Shown here piece after piece: positions 52,689-62,442 of a DNA stretch of 64,000 nt. The notes under the pieces are model-generated. The model saw nothing but the letters and a program-made list of their open reading frames with translations, searched no databases and had not been told where the DNA came from. Position 1 is the first letter of the stretch. The number at the start of each line of letters is the position of its first letter. The stretch is from Acetomicrobium hydrogeniformans ATCC BAA-1850. GTDB lineage: Bacteria > Synergistota > Synergistia > Synergistales > Acetomicrobiaceae. A program made the translations under genes and the position numbers. The stretch is taken from the NCBI RefSeq assembly GCF_000160455.2, contig NZ_ACJX03000001.1, forward strand, positions 2,039,415-2,103,414, read 5' to 3'.

Positions 52689-52764
52689 AGAAATCTGCAA
52701 ATCACTGTCTCTCCGACTTTTATTTTATACAATCACAAAGGCGTCTTCTCAATATGATAAAAAT

Positions 52765-53679
52765 TTACTCATAACCAAAAGTTTCCTTAATTGATCCCGT
52801 CTCCGACTTTAAAAAGCTTACAAAAAGATTTGTAGCAGGTAAGAATTTTTTTCCCTTCCTCTTAACTAGAAAAACCCTTCTAACGAGGTTCATTTCTTCT
52901 ATTTTTGATGCATGGAGATTACCCTCTGCTACTTCCTTTTTTACTGAAATCCACGATAAAATACTAGAGCCGAAATCTTCAGCAACCAATTTTTTTACTA
53001 CTTCTATGTTTCCCAGTTCAAGATAAGGTTCGATACATATTCCATATCTATTAAACTCAGAATCAATGTAATTACGTGTAGCAGAATATTTTTCTGTTAA
53101 TATAAGATCTTGATTTAACACCTCGTAAGCGGAAACTGTCTTTTTGCTAGCAAGTTTATGCATCGGAGAAGTGACGAAAACTAACTCATCTTCCAACAAG
53201 GAGGTAAAAGAAAGACATTGTTTCCTTTGGCTTTCATCGCCTTCTCCCATAATGGCGAAATCGATTTTATTGTCTTCTATGCTCTCAATGAGGTCTCTCG
53301 CAAACCTTATTTTTACGGAAAACGTGACATGTGGATATTCCCTTTTAAATCTACCAAGAATTGGAGGAATAACGTAAATTCCAGAAAGTATGCTTGCTCC
53401 AAATTTTATTTCCCCACTTAACGGATTCTGAGCTTCTTTAAGTGCTCTTTTAGCCTCTTCCATTGTATGTAAGATTTTCTCCACGTATAACAGCAATGTT
53501 TCGCCTGCATCCGTTAGTAGAATGTTTTTGCCAACCCTTTCAAATAGCTCCATTCCACATTCTTCTTCAAGTGATTTGATTTGGAGACTGACTGCTGGTT
53601 GGGTTAACCCAAGAGATTCTGCTGCCTTTGTAAAACTCTTACATTTTGCAACCATGTGAAATGTTATAATTTTGTTCAT
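52765..53679 (-). CDS. LysR family transcriptional regulator
   Basis: A protein of about 304 residues with the N-terminal LysR winged helix (FHMVAKCKSFTKAAESLGLT, QPAVSLQIKSLEEECGMELF) and a periplasmic-binding-like effector domain (EIKFGASILSGIYVIPPILG). ATG 53679 is preferred over GTG 53694 because the GAGGG box then fits at nine bases. It converges with the DASS/mutase/beta-CASP operon and most likely controls it. It resembles CysB/CysL-type regulators in the effector-domain start, but no ligand can be named. Confidence 0.9.
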   Translation of the reverse strand: MNKIITFHMVAKCKSFTKAAESLGLTQPAVSLQIKSLEEECGMELFERVGKNILLTDAGETLLLYVEKILHTMEEAKRALKEAQNPLSGEIKFGASILSGIYVIPPILGRFKREYPHVTFSVKIRFARDLIESIEDNKIDFAIMGEGDESQRKQCLSFTSLLEDELVFVTSPMHKLASKKTVSAYEVLNQDLILTEKYSATRNYIDSEFNRYGICIEPYLELGNIEVVKKLVAEDFGSSILSWISVKKEVAEGNLHASKIEEMNLVRRVFLVKRKGKKFLPATNLFVSFLKSETGSIKETFGYE

Positions 53680-53926
53680 AGATTTTTCCCTCACGCGACA
53701 ACTTATTTAACACTTCTTTAACTCTATTGTAACTTAAAACACTCAAAGAAATAATCTATAGATTTATCTTTTAGCTTGAGAAATGCTTCGCTCTACACCC
53801 ATGTCCGTGTAATGCTTCTATGGTTTCTTACATACAAGATGCGAGGCCAATTTAAAGGTCTCTTAAAGACCTCAGGGGAGGTAGCGTCAACTTCCATGAG
53901 CTTGTTTTGAAGCTTGAGCCAGTAAA

Positions 53927-54214
53927 TCACTGCTTCCACTCAAGCCTGAGCCGACCGCCGTGAGAGTCGGTGTCGTCTCCAAATCTTCCATTGTAGCTTA
54001 AAGACATGTCAAAGTTTCCTGCCGAGTAAAGGGTCATGCCAAGGTCTGCGACGAAGTAGTCGTCATCGAGCTCTTCGGTGAACCATCTTTTTGTTCCATA
54101 ACGTGTCTCGTCTATGGTAACGTCGTCTCCCGAAAGGACGTTTACGGAGAAAAGCCTCAAGTAAGGAGAAAACCCTGTGCCGTCTTTTAGATAAATTCCT
54201 CCTACTATGAATTA
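53927..54214 (-). pseudogene. C-terminal fragment of an autotransporter beta-barrel gene
   Basis: About 95 codons without a start, ending at 53927, read as the last strands of an outer-membrane autotransporter barrel: GGIYLKDGTGFSPYLRLF, DDYFVADLGMTLYSAGNFDM, then SLSYNGRFGDDTDSHGGRLR and LEWKQ. The final aromatic/charged strand pattern is typical of Synergistota barrels. The upstream part is cut off at about 54214, close to the left end of the rightward IS110 element, which may have caused the loss. Confidence 0.75.
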
Positions 54215-55640
54215 TGTTATACCTGTTGCATATACAGGGGGTTTGTCCCCTCTGTATCCAATATATCTAGGTTGAGGCAGGGGAACTTCATTCACCTGGG
54301 TTATAAAACCCTTTAAGGAGTTTGTTCCCTGCCTGCCTCCCTAAAACCTAGACACGTTGGTTGGGCATATGTAGCCCTCGTCAAGATGGAGGATTGGTAG
54401 AAAGACTTCTGCCCTTGCCCTAAAGCCTTATGGCATGGGAGGTGTAGTCATGTATCAGATATTCATCGGCATCGACGTTTCCAAGGACTCTTTCACGGCA
54501 TGCGCTATCGATCAAGGACGAAAGAAGCTCTTTGAAATCTCCACATCGATGGAAGTGCGAGGGTTTGAGGAACTCTCCCGGTGCCTTTTGAAGTTCCAAA
54601 AAGACTACATCCTCATCGGGGAAGAATCCTCTGCCTGCTATCAGATTAACCTCCCTGCCTATCTTGCCAAAGAAGGTTACCATACGGTGATCATCAATCC
54701 GCTCCTCATCTCCAACTTCATGAAACTCTCCCTTAGAAAAACCAAGACCGATAAGAAGGATGCTTTTGTTATCGCTTGTTTCCTTAGCATGTTTCATAGC
54801 TCCCTGCAGGAATCCTCCTTCCTTTCGCCGGACTTTCGAGAGCTGGCACGGGAGAGGGAAAAGCTCTCCTCGCAGGTTTCTACCCTTAAAAACGACATAG
54901 AAAAGCTCCTCGCCGTCACATTCCCTAAAGCTTTCAAGGCCACAAATGTCTATTCCAAAGGGATCCTCAATCTCCTCAAAAAATACCCATCTGCCTGGAT
55001 GATTAAAAACCTTTCTGTCTCCGAAGTAGAAGAGCTCATCAAACCAGAAGGCAAAAGAAGACGACCGGATATCTCGCCTGAAAAGATCTTGTCTTTGGCA
55101 AGAGATTCCATAGCTTATATGAGCCCTGCTAGAGAGTTCATCCTCTCTCAAAAAGTCTCTCAGCTCCTTTTGCTCGAGGAAGAGCTCGAAAAACTTAACT
55201 GCATCTTGACCGATATGTTCCAGGAGTGTGCAGTCGAAGATTTGGAAATCCTCAAATCCATCAAGGGCATCGGAGACGTAATTGCCATCCACTTCCTGGG
55301 TGAAATTGGAGATACAAGGCGTTTTGATAACTACAAAAAGCTCATCGCTTACGCAGGGCTTGATCCTACTATCCATCAATCCGGCAGATACGTAGGACAG
55401 GGCAAGATATCCAAGGGGGGGAATAGACATCTTAGGCGGGTAATCTGGCTCATGGCTGTAATGGTGGCAAGGCACAATAAGACATTTAGGGAATACTACC
55501 TCAAGAAACGCGAGGAAGGATTCTCCTACAAAAAGGCAATCATGTCCGTCGCTCATAAACTCATCAGGGTGATCTTTGCCATGCTCACTCATAAGGTCTA
55601 TTTTCCCCAAGGTCAATTCCTTATAGTTGACTCCTTCTAC
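54215..55640 (+). mobile_element. IS110-family element, rightward copy (boundaries approximate)
   Basis: Non-coding left end of about 235 bases followed by one transposase gene. Left of it is a broken autotransporter gene; right of it is a broken IS110 gene on the other strand. IS110 elements leave no target duplication, and none is seen. The exact right end is uncertain. The transposase frame runs on about 15-20 codons into sequence that on the other strand still reads as the older IS110, so the junction is around 55615-55645. Confidence 0.7.
54232..54351 (+). ncRNA. candidate bridge (seek) RNA of the rightward IS110 element
   Basis: The left non-coding end folds into a 5' stem-loop (ATACAG-GGGG ... 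CCCC-T-CTGTAT, 54232-54257). A second, long imperfect stem follows: CTAGGTT (54267-54273) with AACCTAG (54345-54351), then GGCAGGGGAAC (54276-54286) with GTTCCCTGCC (54324-54333), and a GGGTT-ATAA-AACCC hairpin in the loop. A small 5' hairpin followed by a large stem with internal loops, placed before the transposase gene, is the layout known for IS110 bridge RNAs. Guide loops were not verified. Confidence 0.55.
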
Positions 55641-55664
55641 GATTATCTCCTCTGCCCGTCTTAA
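54450..55664 (+). CDS. IS110 family transposase (recombinase)
   Basis: A 404-residue recombinase with an N-terminal RuvC-like DEDD domain (IFIGIDVSKDSFTACA, IGEESSACYQINLP, KTDKKDAFVIA). The C-terminal Transposase_20 domain contains SIKGIGDVIAIHFLGEIGD and GKISKGGNRHLRRVIW, with the catalytic serine. ATG 54450 has a GGGAGGT box. It appears intact; the last 15-20 residues (after HKVYFPQGQ) are probably encoded by flanking DNA. A bridge-RNA-like leader precedes it. Confidence 0.92.
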   Translation: MYQIFIGIDVSKDSFTACAIDQGRKKLFEISTSMEVRGFEELSRCLLKFQKDYILIGEESSACYQINLPAYLAKEGYHTVIINPLLISNFMKLSLRKTKTDKKDAFVIACFLSMFHSSLQESSFLSPDFRELAREREKLSSQVSTLKNDIEKLLAVTFPKAFKATNVYSKGILNLLKKYPSAWMIKNLSVSEVEELIKPEGKRRRPDISPEKILSLARDSIAYMSPAREFILSQKVSQLLLLEEELEKLNCILTDMFQECAVEDLEILKSIKGIGDVIAIHFLGEIGDTRRFDNYKKLIAYAGLDPTIHQSGRYVGQGKISKGGNRHLRRVIWLMAVMVARHNKTFREYYLKKREEGFSYKKAIMSVAHKLIRVIFAMLTHKVYFPQGQFLIVDSFYDYLLCPS

Positions 55665-56183
55665 GATCTCCTTCTCCAGGGATAAAAGATGGCCTATCTC
55701 GTTTTCAAGCAACTTCAAGAAATCTTTGGGCAGCAAGGGCTCATGCCTCAAGGCATCCAAGGCTCCCTGAAGGGCTATCCTGTTGCGCTGGACGATCCCA
55801 TAAAGCGCGAGGGCGCAGGAAACCTTTCTCGCTAATGCATCCTTGGGAGCGCTTTTTCCCTCATGATCCATCTTTCCGTAAGTGTAGAGAAGCTGTGAAT
55901 CGCTTTTGTCGCTTTTGGACCTGATCTGCTCCAGGTTACGCAGGTGATGTATGGCCCGAGGGTTGATAGCCACGAAGGGTATGCCCAAATCTAAGCATAA
56001 CTCCTTCAGGCTCCTTGAGTATGTACTGGTAGGTTCGAAGACCACCTTAAAAGACGACCCCTTGGAGATTAAGAATTGACGCAAAGCTTGTAACCCTTCC
56101 TCGTTTGAGAAGGTATAATGCCTATTTCCGTCGAATGCGACCAGCTCTTGCTTTCCTACGTCGATTCCTATACACTCATTCAT
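55640..56183 (-). pseudogene. IS110 family transposase, truncated after the N-terminal domain
   Basis: About 180 residues of a different IS110 transposase on the minus strand: NECIGIDVGKQELVAFDGNR, FEPTSTYSRSLKELC, VAINPRAIHHLRNL and SKSDKSDSQLLYTY, the DEDD domain. The C-terminal serine domain is absent. The open frame happens to continue antisense through the other IS110 gene to 54420, but that part has no meaning. The start at 56183 has an AAGGAGG box. The missing half is not found left of the rightward element, so a deletion accompanied the second insertion. Confidence 0.85.
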
Positions 56184-56254
56184 GGGTGAGCCTCCTTCGC
56201 TTTTTCAAGTGATGGGGGGCATAGGGGCTGCCCTCCGCTCCCTGTCTCGTGAAT

Positions 56255-56312
56255 ACGGACTGTGGGCATACCACGTCCCAGATACTGTCCGGGCTGTCGG
56301 GGGGCAGTCCGT
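56255..56312 (-). ncRNA. candidate bridge RNA region of the truncated IS110
   Basis: The GC-rich stretch just upstream of the truncated transposase holds a perfect eight-base stem ACGGACTG (56255-56262) ... CAGTCCGT (56305-56312). Its 42-base interior has further short pairings (TGGG...CCCA). It lies in the non-coding left end of this element, about 70 bases before the start codon. That is the place a bridge RNA is encoded in IS110-type elements. The full RNA would extend to about 56380. Confidence 0.4.
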
Positions 56313-56735
56313 CTGACCCTCGGTCTGACAAGATTGTCGACCTCGTCTTAATCGACCTGCCCATTTTCCCCATCCCGAAGTAAGTATATAAGAGTAAGCA
56401 TAGAAGCCCAAAGTCTATGCAAGATATGCTTATTGCCAAAAACCTTCGGTGTTTCTACCTCTTGCCACTCGCATATGGGCAAACGAGACGCTTGCTCCTC
56501 CGCATTCACTCTCTCTTATTTGCAGGTCTGTCAGTTTTAATATACGAGGTCTTTAGTTTTGAATTTTAATTTAGCATATCAGTTGTATCAATCTATATCG
56601 AATTATATATCATAAATCAAAACCTCTTAGCTCAAGCGGTTCGAACTTAATGCACTACATGTAATTAACTATAAACACTGTTAAACTTCACAAACTGAGC
56701 ATTTAGGTAGTATTTTAATTATAAGATATATTTTT
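56313..56735. other. non-coding gap between mobile-element remains
   Basis: No gene was found. The left part still belongs to the GC-rich end of the truncated IS110. Beyond about 56500 the sequence turns AT-rich and shows no motif. Confidence 0.4.
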
Positions 56736-56822
56736 TGGTGGTAAGAACTAACTATAACCATTAAAAACTAAGCTCTTACCACCATTTAATTTTGTCGATT
56801 TTCAAACTAAAGTTTATAGAGT
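56736..56822. mobile_element. decayed end of an ISL3-type element
   Basis: The arrangement GGTGGTAAG ... CTTACCACCAT, then ATTTTGT, AAACTAAAG and TTATAGAG matches the right end of the intact ISL3 element (30957-31050) in order and spacing, with many substitutions. No transposase sequence is left. It shows that an older relative of the ISL3 element once stood here. Confidence 0.65.
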
Positions 56823-56892
56823 CTAAGTGATATTGGACATATAGTAAATAAACATACACACGTTATTAATGTCATATCATGTTTGATCATTG

Positions 56893-57735
56893 TTACAACG
56901 AATCTCTTAGAGCGTTTATCTCGTCTTCGCTCACATTAAAACAGTGCTCACGCATCGGATATGCTCCGGAATCAATTTCGTTGCGCCACGAATTAAACCC
57001 ATCTAGAATTTCTTTTCCCAAAAGTTTGTATTGCTTTACAAATTTTGGGACGAACTTATCAAATATTCCCAAAATATCGTAGGCATTCAGGTTGTATCCC
57101 GTACAATTAAGTCCTGCTCCAACGCCAATGGTAGGTATGGAGATTTTTTCATCGATAAGTGCGCCAAGCGCTGTTGGAAGACACTCTAACACGATGGCAA
57201 AAGCTCCTGCTTTCTCAAAGGCTATTGCATTCTCAAGCATCTTTTTTGCAGAATCGATGCTTTTGCCCTGTACCTTAAATCCCCCAAAGGATGCCGCTGT
57301 CTGAGGAGTCAGTCCTATATGCCCCATGACGGGAATACCTGCTTTGACGACAGCTGCTGCTTTTTCAGCTGCATATACATCCCCTTCCATTTTTACGCAA
57401 TCTGCGCCATTTTTCATCAGGATACCAGCGTTATGAATGGCTTCTGATTCACAGGCTTGGTAGGTCAGAAAAGGCATATCACCGACAATGAAAGTGTTTG
57501 GCGCACCGCGACGCACCAGTTTTAAATGGTATAAAATATCTTCTAGCGTTACATGTACTGTGCCTTCGCAACCTTGAATAACCATTCCTAACGAGTCTCC
57601 TACCAAGATCAACTCTATATCGGATTGTTCTACTATTGCTGCCATTGGGTAGTCATATACAGTGATCATAGCGAATTTGGACCCATTTTGCTTTCGCTCT
57701 CTAATCTGAGGCACAGTAATCTTCTTTTTACTCAT
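56893..57735 (-). CDS. panB: 3-methyl-2-oxobutanoate hydroxymethyltransferase, copy 1
   Basis: A 280-residue PanB enzyme that makes ketopantoate from 2-oxoisovalerate and methylene-tetrahydrofolate. It has MITVYDYPMAAIVEQSD, LVGDSLGMVIQG with the metal aspartate, DCVKMEGD, MGHIGLTPQTAASFGGFKVQ and the catalytic glutamate in VLECLPTALG. It lies 43 bases downstream of ilvD in a leftward operon that also contains a TRAP transporter. A second panB copy lies at the right edge, about half identical by eye. Two copies raise the question whether one works in reverse or on another substrate. Confidence 0.9.
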   Translation of the reverse strand: MSKKKITVPQIRERKQNGSKFAMITVYDYPMAAIVEQSDIELILVGDSLGMVIQGCEGTVHVTLEDILYHLKLVRRGAPNTFIVGDMPFLTYQACESEAIHNAGILMKNGADCVKMEGDVYAAEKAAAVVKAGIPVMGHIGLTPQTAASFGGFKVQGKSIDSAKKMLENAIAFEKAGAFAIVLECLPTALGALIDEKISIPTIGVGAGLNCTGYNLNAYDILGIFDKFVPKFVKQYKLLGKEILDGFNSWRNEIDSGAYPMREHCFNVSEDEINALRDSL

Positions 57736-57777
57736 ATTAGCTTCTCTCCTCGTCTTCTTATATTTTTTTAAACGTCG

Positions 57778-59442
57778 TCATCTACAAAAAACAGCGCCCG
57801 ACATTGCAGAAGATACCAACCTGGCGTATCTGCTCAAGTAACTTCGTTTGTCAATTTTGCTGGCAGGCCTTACCCAATGCTTTTTTCTTGAAGCAAGCTC
57901 CTCGTCACTTACTTCAAGGGTTATAGTCCCCTCTGGTATATTGATTGAGACCATGTCTCCTTCCTCAATGAGCGCAATAGGACCGCCTTCTGCCGCTTCG
58001 GGAGAAATATGTCCAACTGCAGCTCCGGCTGTTGCTCCGGAAAACCGTCCATCGGTAATGAGTGCAACATCCTTTGACAATCCCATCCCCACGATTGCTG
58101 AAGTAGCCGTAAGCATTTCTCGCATCCCAGGCCCGCCCTTTGGGCCTTCATAACGTATAACCACAACATCGCCGGGGTTAATTTTCCCGCCATATATGGC
58201 TTTCACGGCATCTTCTTCTTTGTTGAAAACACGACACGGTCCTCGATGCTCATACATTTTGGGGTTGACGGCGGCGACTTTGCATACCGAGCCTTCGGGT
58301 GCAAGGTTGCCGAAGAGAAGTTGCAAGCCACCTTTACTGGAATAAGGATTATCGATAGAGCGAATCACGGAAGGATCTATAACCTCTGCACCATCGACAT
58401 TTTCTGACACCATTTTCCCTGTTACACTTAGGGTCTCTCCATGGATTAACCCCGCTTCGTTGAGCTCTGCCATGAGGGCAGTGATACCTCCAGCGTAGTA
58501 TAAATCTTCCGGGTAGTGACCGTTTTCAGCGGGACTGAGCTTTACCAGATGTGGCACTTTTTTGGACATCTCGGCGAAAAGCCTTACGTCAAAATCGATC
58601 TCTGCTTCGTGAGCGAGCGCAGTTAGATGGAGTATCGTATTGGTGGATCCACCGATGGCAAGGTCTACAGTTATGGCGTTTTCTAATGCCTTCTTAGTTA
58701 TAATGCGTGATGGAGTGATGTCTTTTTCTAAAAGTTCCATTATCTTTTGACCGGTCTTTTTTGCAAGGGCAATTCGCTTTGCAGATGCAGCCGGCACTGC
58801 ACTTCCAGGGAGGCACATACCAAGTGCCTCCGTAAGGTAATTCATGGAATTGGCAGTTCCAAGTAAATTACAGGCGCCACAACCTGGCAAGGCATCTAGT
58901 TCCATTTCGGAAAGTTTTTCTTCTGTAATGATATTTTTTGCAACAAGACCTTGAGAGGACATAAGGTCGGCATATCCCATCTTTTCGCCCTTATAACAGC
59001 CTGTCATCATCGGACCACCGCTTACAATAATGGCCGGGACATCAAGGCGTACACAAGCCATTAGCATTCCCGGGGTAATTTTGTCACAGTTTGTTATCAA
59101 AACCATGGCGTCATACGCATGAGCATTCATCATAACTTCAATGGTATCTGCTATAAGTTCCCTACTGGGCAACGGATAGTGCATCCCGTCGTGTCCTTGA
59201 GCAATGCCGTCACAGATCCCAATAGTGGGAAACACTATTGGCAGACCGCCTGCCTCGATAATCCCTTCACGCACAGCTTTAGCTATAAGGTCGAGGTGTA
59301 AATGGCCTGGCATGCACTCGTTTTGGGAATTCACTATAGCTACAACAGGCTTCTTTAAATCTTCGGGAAGATGGCCCATCGAGTAATAAAGGGCCCTATG
59401 TGTAGCTCGCGTGATACCTTTCTTAGTAATGTCACTCTTCAA
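57778..59442 (-). CDS. ilvD: dihydroxy-acid dehydratase (IlvD/Edd family)
   Basis: A 554-residue iron-sulfur dehydratase. In branched-chain synthesis it turns 2,3-dihydroxyisovalerate into 2-oxoisovalerate. The cluster cysteines are in [12 protein letters not shown] and [17 protein letters not shown]; the C-terminal [20 protein letters not shown] is typical. [14 protein letters not shown] differs from the usual GSCAGMFTANTM of IlvD, so another dihydroxy acid or sugar acid is possible. It starts at TTG 59442 with a GGTAGGCGG box. Its product would feed the adjacent PanB. Confidence 0.88.
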   Translation of the reverse strand: MKSDITKKGITRATHRALYYSMGHLPEDLKKPVVAIVNSQNECMPGHLHLDLIAKAVREGIIEAGGLPIVFPTIGICDGIAQGHDGMHYPLPSRELIADTIEVMMNAHAYDAMVLITNCDKITPGMLMACVRLDVPAIIVSGGPMMTGCYKGEKMGYADLMSSQGLVAKNIITEEKLSEMELDALPGCGACNLLGTANSMNYLTEALGMCLPGSAVPAASAKRIALAKKTGQKIMELLEKDITPSRIITKKALENAITVDLAIGGSTNTILHLTALAHEAEIDFDVRLFAEMSKKVPHLVKLSPAENGHYPEDLYYAGGITALMAELNEAGLIHGETLSVTGKMVSENVDGAEVIDPSVIRSIDNPYSSKGGLQLLFGNLAPEGSVCKVAAVNPKMYEHRGPCRVFNKEEDAVKAIYGGKINPGDVVVIRYEGPKGGPGMREMLTATSAIVGMGLSKDVALITDGRFSGATAGAAVGHISPEAAEGGPIALIEEGDMVSINIPEGTITLEVSDEELASRKKHWVRPASKIDKRSYLSRYARLVSSAMSGAVFCR

Positions 59443-59513
59443 AAATATCCGCCTACCTTTCTATTTCAGCTGATTTTACAAAAAAATTGTAATCATAATG
59501 CATAATTAATTTA

Positions 59514-60788
59514 CTATAATAAATTAGGAAGAAACGTCAGTATTCCGGGGCAATAGGTAAAAAGAAAAATCATAAAAACCAACATCAAAAACAGCGGAAT
59601 GATGTTCCTTGAAATTGATTCGATCGAAACACCCGATATACTGCTTGCAACATATAGATTCACAGCCATAGGAGGAGTTATCATTCCGATGGATGTGTTT
59701 ATGACCATTATCAATCCCAAAGCAACAGGATCCATGCCCAAGTGCACACATATGGGAAGGAGAATGGGTGTCATCAGCAAAATAATGGACTGAGTTTCTA
59801 AGAAACAGCCAAGAAATAATAGACTCGCGTTAACCATTAGGAAAATTAAGTATTTACTGGAAAAGGATCCCAGCAAAAATTTTGTTATCTGCCCAGGAAC
59901 TCCGGAACTGGTCATTAACCAAGAAAAAGAAGATGAAACGGCAACGATAAAAAGCACTAATGCTGTACTTGTGGCCGATTTTGAAAATATTACAGGGAGG
60001 TCTTTATATTCAATTTTTTTATATATAAACTTACTAACTATAAATGCATAAACACATGCTATAGCAGCTGCTTCAGTAGGAGTAAAGACTCCTCCGTAAA
60101 TTCCGCCCAGAATTATCAGGGGCATTATTAGGGCCCATATCGCTTCGACAAAAGCCGATAACACGCTCTTCCATGTAATCTTATAGTATTGATTTGCTTC
60201 ATATTTCCTGCAGGATATCCCCACTACGATCGACATGGCAATCATGAGCAATATTCCCGGCACAATCCCTCCTACAAACATTGTTCCAACTGACACGGAT
60301 GCAACAAGAGCGTAAGTGATCATCGAAATACTAGGAGGAATAATAACGCCGAGAGTGCCGCCCGCTGCTGCTATAGCAGAAGCTTTGGCTACCGGGTATC
60401 CAGCCTTTTCCATTTCGGGAATCATAATTCCGCCAATAGCTGCTACAGTAGCAGGGTTTGATCCTGAAATAGCTCCAAAAAAACCTGACGAGACGACAGT
60501 GATAACTCCAAGGTGAGCCGGAATCCAGAAAAAAATCTGGCGAATGAAGCGAATCAGCTTTTCCGAAACGCCTCCTTGTTGCATGAGATCCCCGGCTAAA
60601 ATGAAAAAGGGAACAGCCATAAAAGGAAAACTATCCAATGCAGTAAACATCCTCTGGGCAATTACCATCGCAGGAATTCTTACCCCGCCAAACAAGAGAG
60701 CCGTCAAGACGCTCATTCCCATTGATATCCCAATAGGCACTCCAAGAAACAATAAAATGAATAATACGCCGAACAAAAGAAAGGCCAT
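59514..60788 (-). CDS. dctM: TRAP transporter large permease (DctM)
   Basis: A 424-residue inner-membrane protein with about 12 hydrophobic segments and the DctM signatures FGAISGSNPATVAAIGGIMI and GGTLGVIIPPSISMITYAL. It is the ion-coupled translocation subunit. The true start is ATG 60788, which overlaps the dctQ stop (TAATG). The longer frame to 60896 is an overlap artefact. It moves an organic acid together with sodium or protons. Confidence 0.93.
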   Translation of the reverse strand: MAFLLFGVLFILLFLGVPIGISMGMSVLTALLFGGVRIPAMVIAQRMFTALDSFPFMAVPFFILAGDLMQQGGVSEKLIRFIRQIFFWIPAHLGVITVVSSGFFGAISGSNPATVAAIGGIMIPEMEKAGYPVAKASAIAAAGGTLGVIIPPSISMITYALVASVSVGTMFVGGIVPGILLMIAMSIVVGISCRKYEANQYYKITWKSVLSAFVEAIWALIMPLIILGGIYGGVFTPTEAAAIACVYAFIVSKFIYKKIEYKDLPVIFSKSATSTALVLFIVAVSSSFSWLMTSSGVPGQITKFLLGSFSSKYLIFLMVNASLLFLGCFLETQSIILLMTPILLPICVHLGMDPVALGLIMVINTSIGMITPPMAVNLYVASSISGVSIESISRNIIPLFLMLVFMIFLFTYCPGILTFLPNLL

Positions 60789-61264
60789 TACGCAACATCC
60801 CCTTTTGTGCTTTGCTTCAATGTTCCAAAATAGTATTGGAGGCTCCTCGCAGCCATGAGACAACAGCCTATAGGAATAGCTGAATATATTGCCCACATCG
60901 GAAGTCCGAGAGAGGGCGATACCTGTTGCATGTTAAACAAACCTTTAACTAAGCGAATGGAAAGAATTGCTACCGTAGCATTAAAAAAAAGTACAATAAG
61001 AAGGACTATTACCCGAATATACTTATGTAATTTCTCAGGTGTGATCATATATATAAGTTCCACAACAAAATGAGCATTTTTCTTTGCTCCTGCTCCTATC
61101 CCGATAAAGACCATCCAGATCATGATGTAACGAGCAGCCTCTTCATACCATGCCATAGAATAAAGACCGGAATATCTTCCCAATGTTCCTAAAAATACTA
61201 TGATCACCATTAGGGGCAATAGCACTGATAAGATATTTTCCTCTAATTTGTCAAACTTTATCAC
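60788..61264 (-). CDS. dctQ: TRAP transporter small permease (DctQ)
   Basis: A 158-residue four-segment membrane protein of the DctQ family (WYEEAARYIMIWMVFIGIG is the signature region). It pairs with DctM. Start GTG 61264 follows an AGGAGG box. It lies about 100 bases after dctP in the same operon and overlaps dctM by one base. Confidence 0.9.
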   Translation of the reverse strand: MIKFDKLEENILSVLLPLMVIIVFLGTLGRYSGLYSMAWYEEAARYIMIWMVFIGIGAGAKKNAHFVVELIYMITPEKLHKYIRVIVLLIVLFFNATVAILSIRLVKGLFNMQQVSPSLGLPMWAIYSAIPIGCCLMAARSLQYYFGTLKQSTKGDVA

Positions 61265-61366
61265 GGCGAATTACCTCCTGTGTTGCACAACTTTAAACCT
61301 CATTAAAACCAGTCAAGGGAATTGCCCATTCGATATGATGAGAACAATTCCCTTGATCGAAATAAA

Positions 61367-62341
61367 TTAATTCCCTAATATAGCTTCAAGATATTTTGGA
61401 TTTATCTGAGACTTAAATTGATCATACACAGGAGCACAGGCATTTTTCCACTCTTCTTTATCAACCTCAATAATAGTAACTCCTTCTTTTTTCAGTGACT
61501 CAACAAGTTGCTCATCAAGCTTGGCGCTAAATTGCCTCTCGTAATCACGGGCTTCTTTCTCCGCTTTTATGATAGCTTCTTGAATTTCTGTCGGAAAGCT
61601 ATCGAATATTTGTTTGCTAATCATACACACGGCGGGGGAATAGAAATGGCCTGTTAGGGAAATATACTTCTGAATTTCATACAATTTTGTGGTGTACATT
61701 ATGACCAAAGGATTTTCCTGTCCGTCGATAACTCCTTGTTGCAGAGCAACAAACACCTCGCTCCATGCCATAGGCGTCGGTGTAGCGCCTAAGGTTTTGA
61801 AAGTAGCCTGATGTATTGGATTTTCCATGGTTCTAATTTTCATGCCTTTAACATCTTCTGGGTGAGTAATGCTCTTTTTATTGTTAGAGATATGCCGAAA
61901 TCCATTTTCCCAAAAACCGAGGGCCTTGATCCCCTTAGGCTCTAGACTTTTTAATATCTCAGTTCCCACTTCACCATCCATGGTTTTAAATGCTTCATCT
62001 CTGTCCTTAAAAATATAAGGCAGGTCAAAGATCATGAAATCTGGTGAGAAATTGGGCAGTGGCCCGGTTGAAACGACGCACATCTCTATAAAACCCATTC
62101 CAACTCCCTCAACAAGATCCCTCTCGTTTCCTAGTTGGCTGCTAGGGAAAATATCAACTCGAACCTTTCCATTGGTGTACTTTTCGACTTGCTCCTTAAA
62201 ATACACTGCCCCGCTGTGATAATGCCCTCCAATTTCAGTCGTCATGCCAATCCTCAACACGATAGGATCCTTGGCAAAAGATATTGATGCTATAGATATA
62301 AACAAAACAGCTAACATGATAACATGCATTAACTTTTTCAT
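61367..62341 (-). CDS. dctP: TRAP transporter substrate-binding protein (DctP)
   Basis: A 324-residue periplasmic binding protein with a signal peptide ending near SISFAKD. The conserved arginine that clamps the substrate carboxylate is in MKIRTMENPIHQATFKTLGA. PTPMAWSEVFVALQQGVIDG and QENP complete the signature. The substrate is a carboxylate; given the PanB and IlvD neighbours it could be a branched or hydroxylated short-chain acid, but this is a guess. A GGGAGG box precedes the ATG. Confidence 0.93.
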   Translation of the reverse strand: MKKLMHVIMLAVLFISIASISFAKDPIVLRIGMTTEIGGHYHSGAVYFKEQVEKYTNGKVRVDIFPSSQLGNERDLVEGVGMGFIEMCVVSTGPLPNFSPDFMIFDLPYIFKDRDEAFKTMDGEVGTEILKSLEPKGIKALGFWENGFRHISNNKKSITHPEDVKGMKIRTMENPIHQATFKTLGATPTPMAWSEVFVALQQGVIDGQENPLVIMYTTKLYEIQKYISLTGHFYSPAVCMISKQIFDSFPTEIQEAIIKAEKEARDYERQFSAKLDEQLVESLKKEGVTIIEVDKEEWKNACAPVYDQFKSQINPKYLEAILGN

Positions 62342-62442
62342 GGAAACCTAACCTCCCTATTTTAAAAAATTCTTGATTCAGACTAACTAACATTTCTAAT
62401 TTATTCTCTCAGTACATCACCTCTTTATTGTTAAATCGACGT

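Noticed and set aside
53700..53926. Search for a promoter or operator shared by the LysR gene and a divergent partner
   Set aside because: LysR regulators often face their target gene, but here the upstream neighbour is only an autotransporter fragment and no T-N11-A palindrome stands out.
54420..55640. Long minus-strand open frame (part of a 587-codon frame) continuing from the truncated IS110
   Set aside because: It is antisense to the intact IS110 transposase on the plus strand and has no protein-like motifs there; only its first 180 codons are real.
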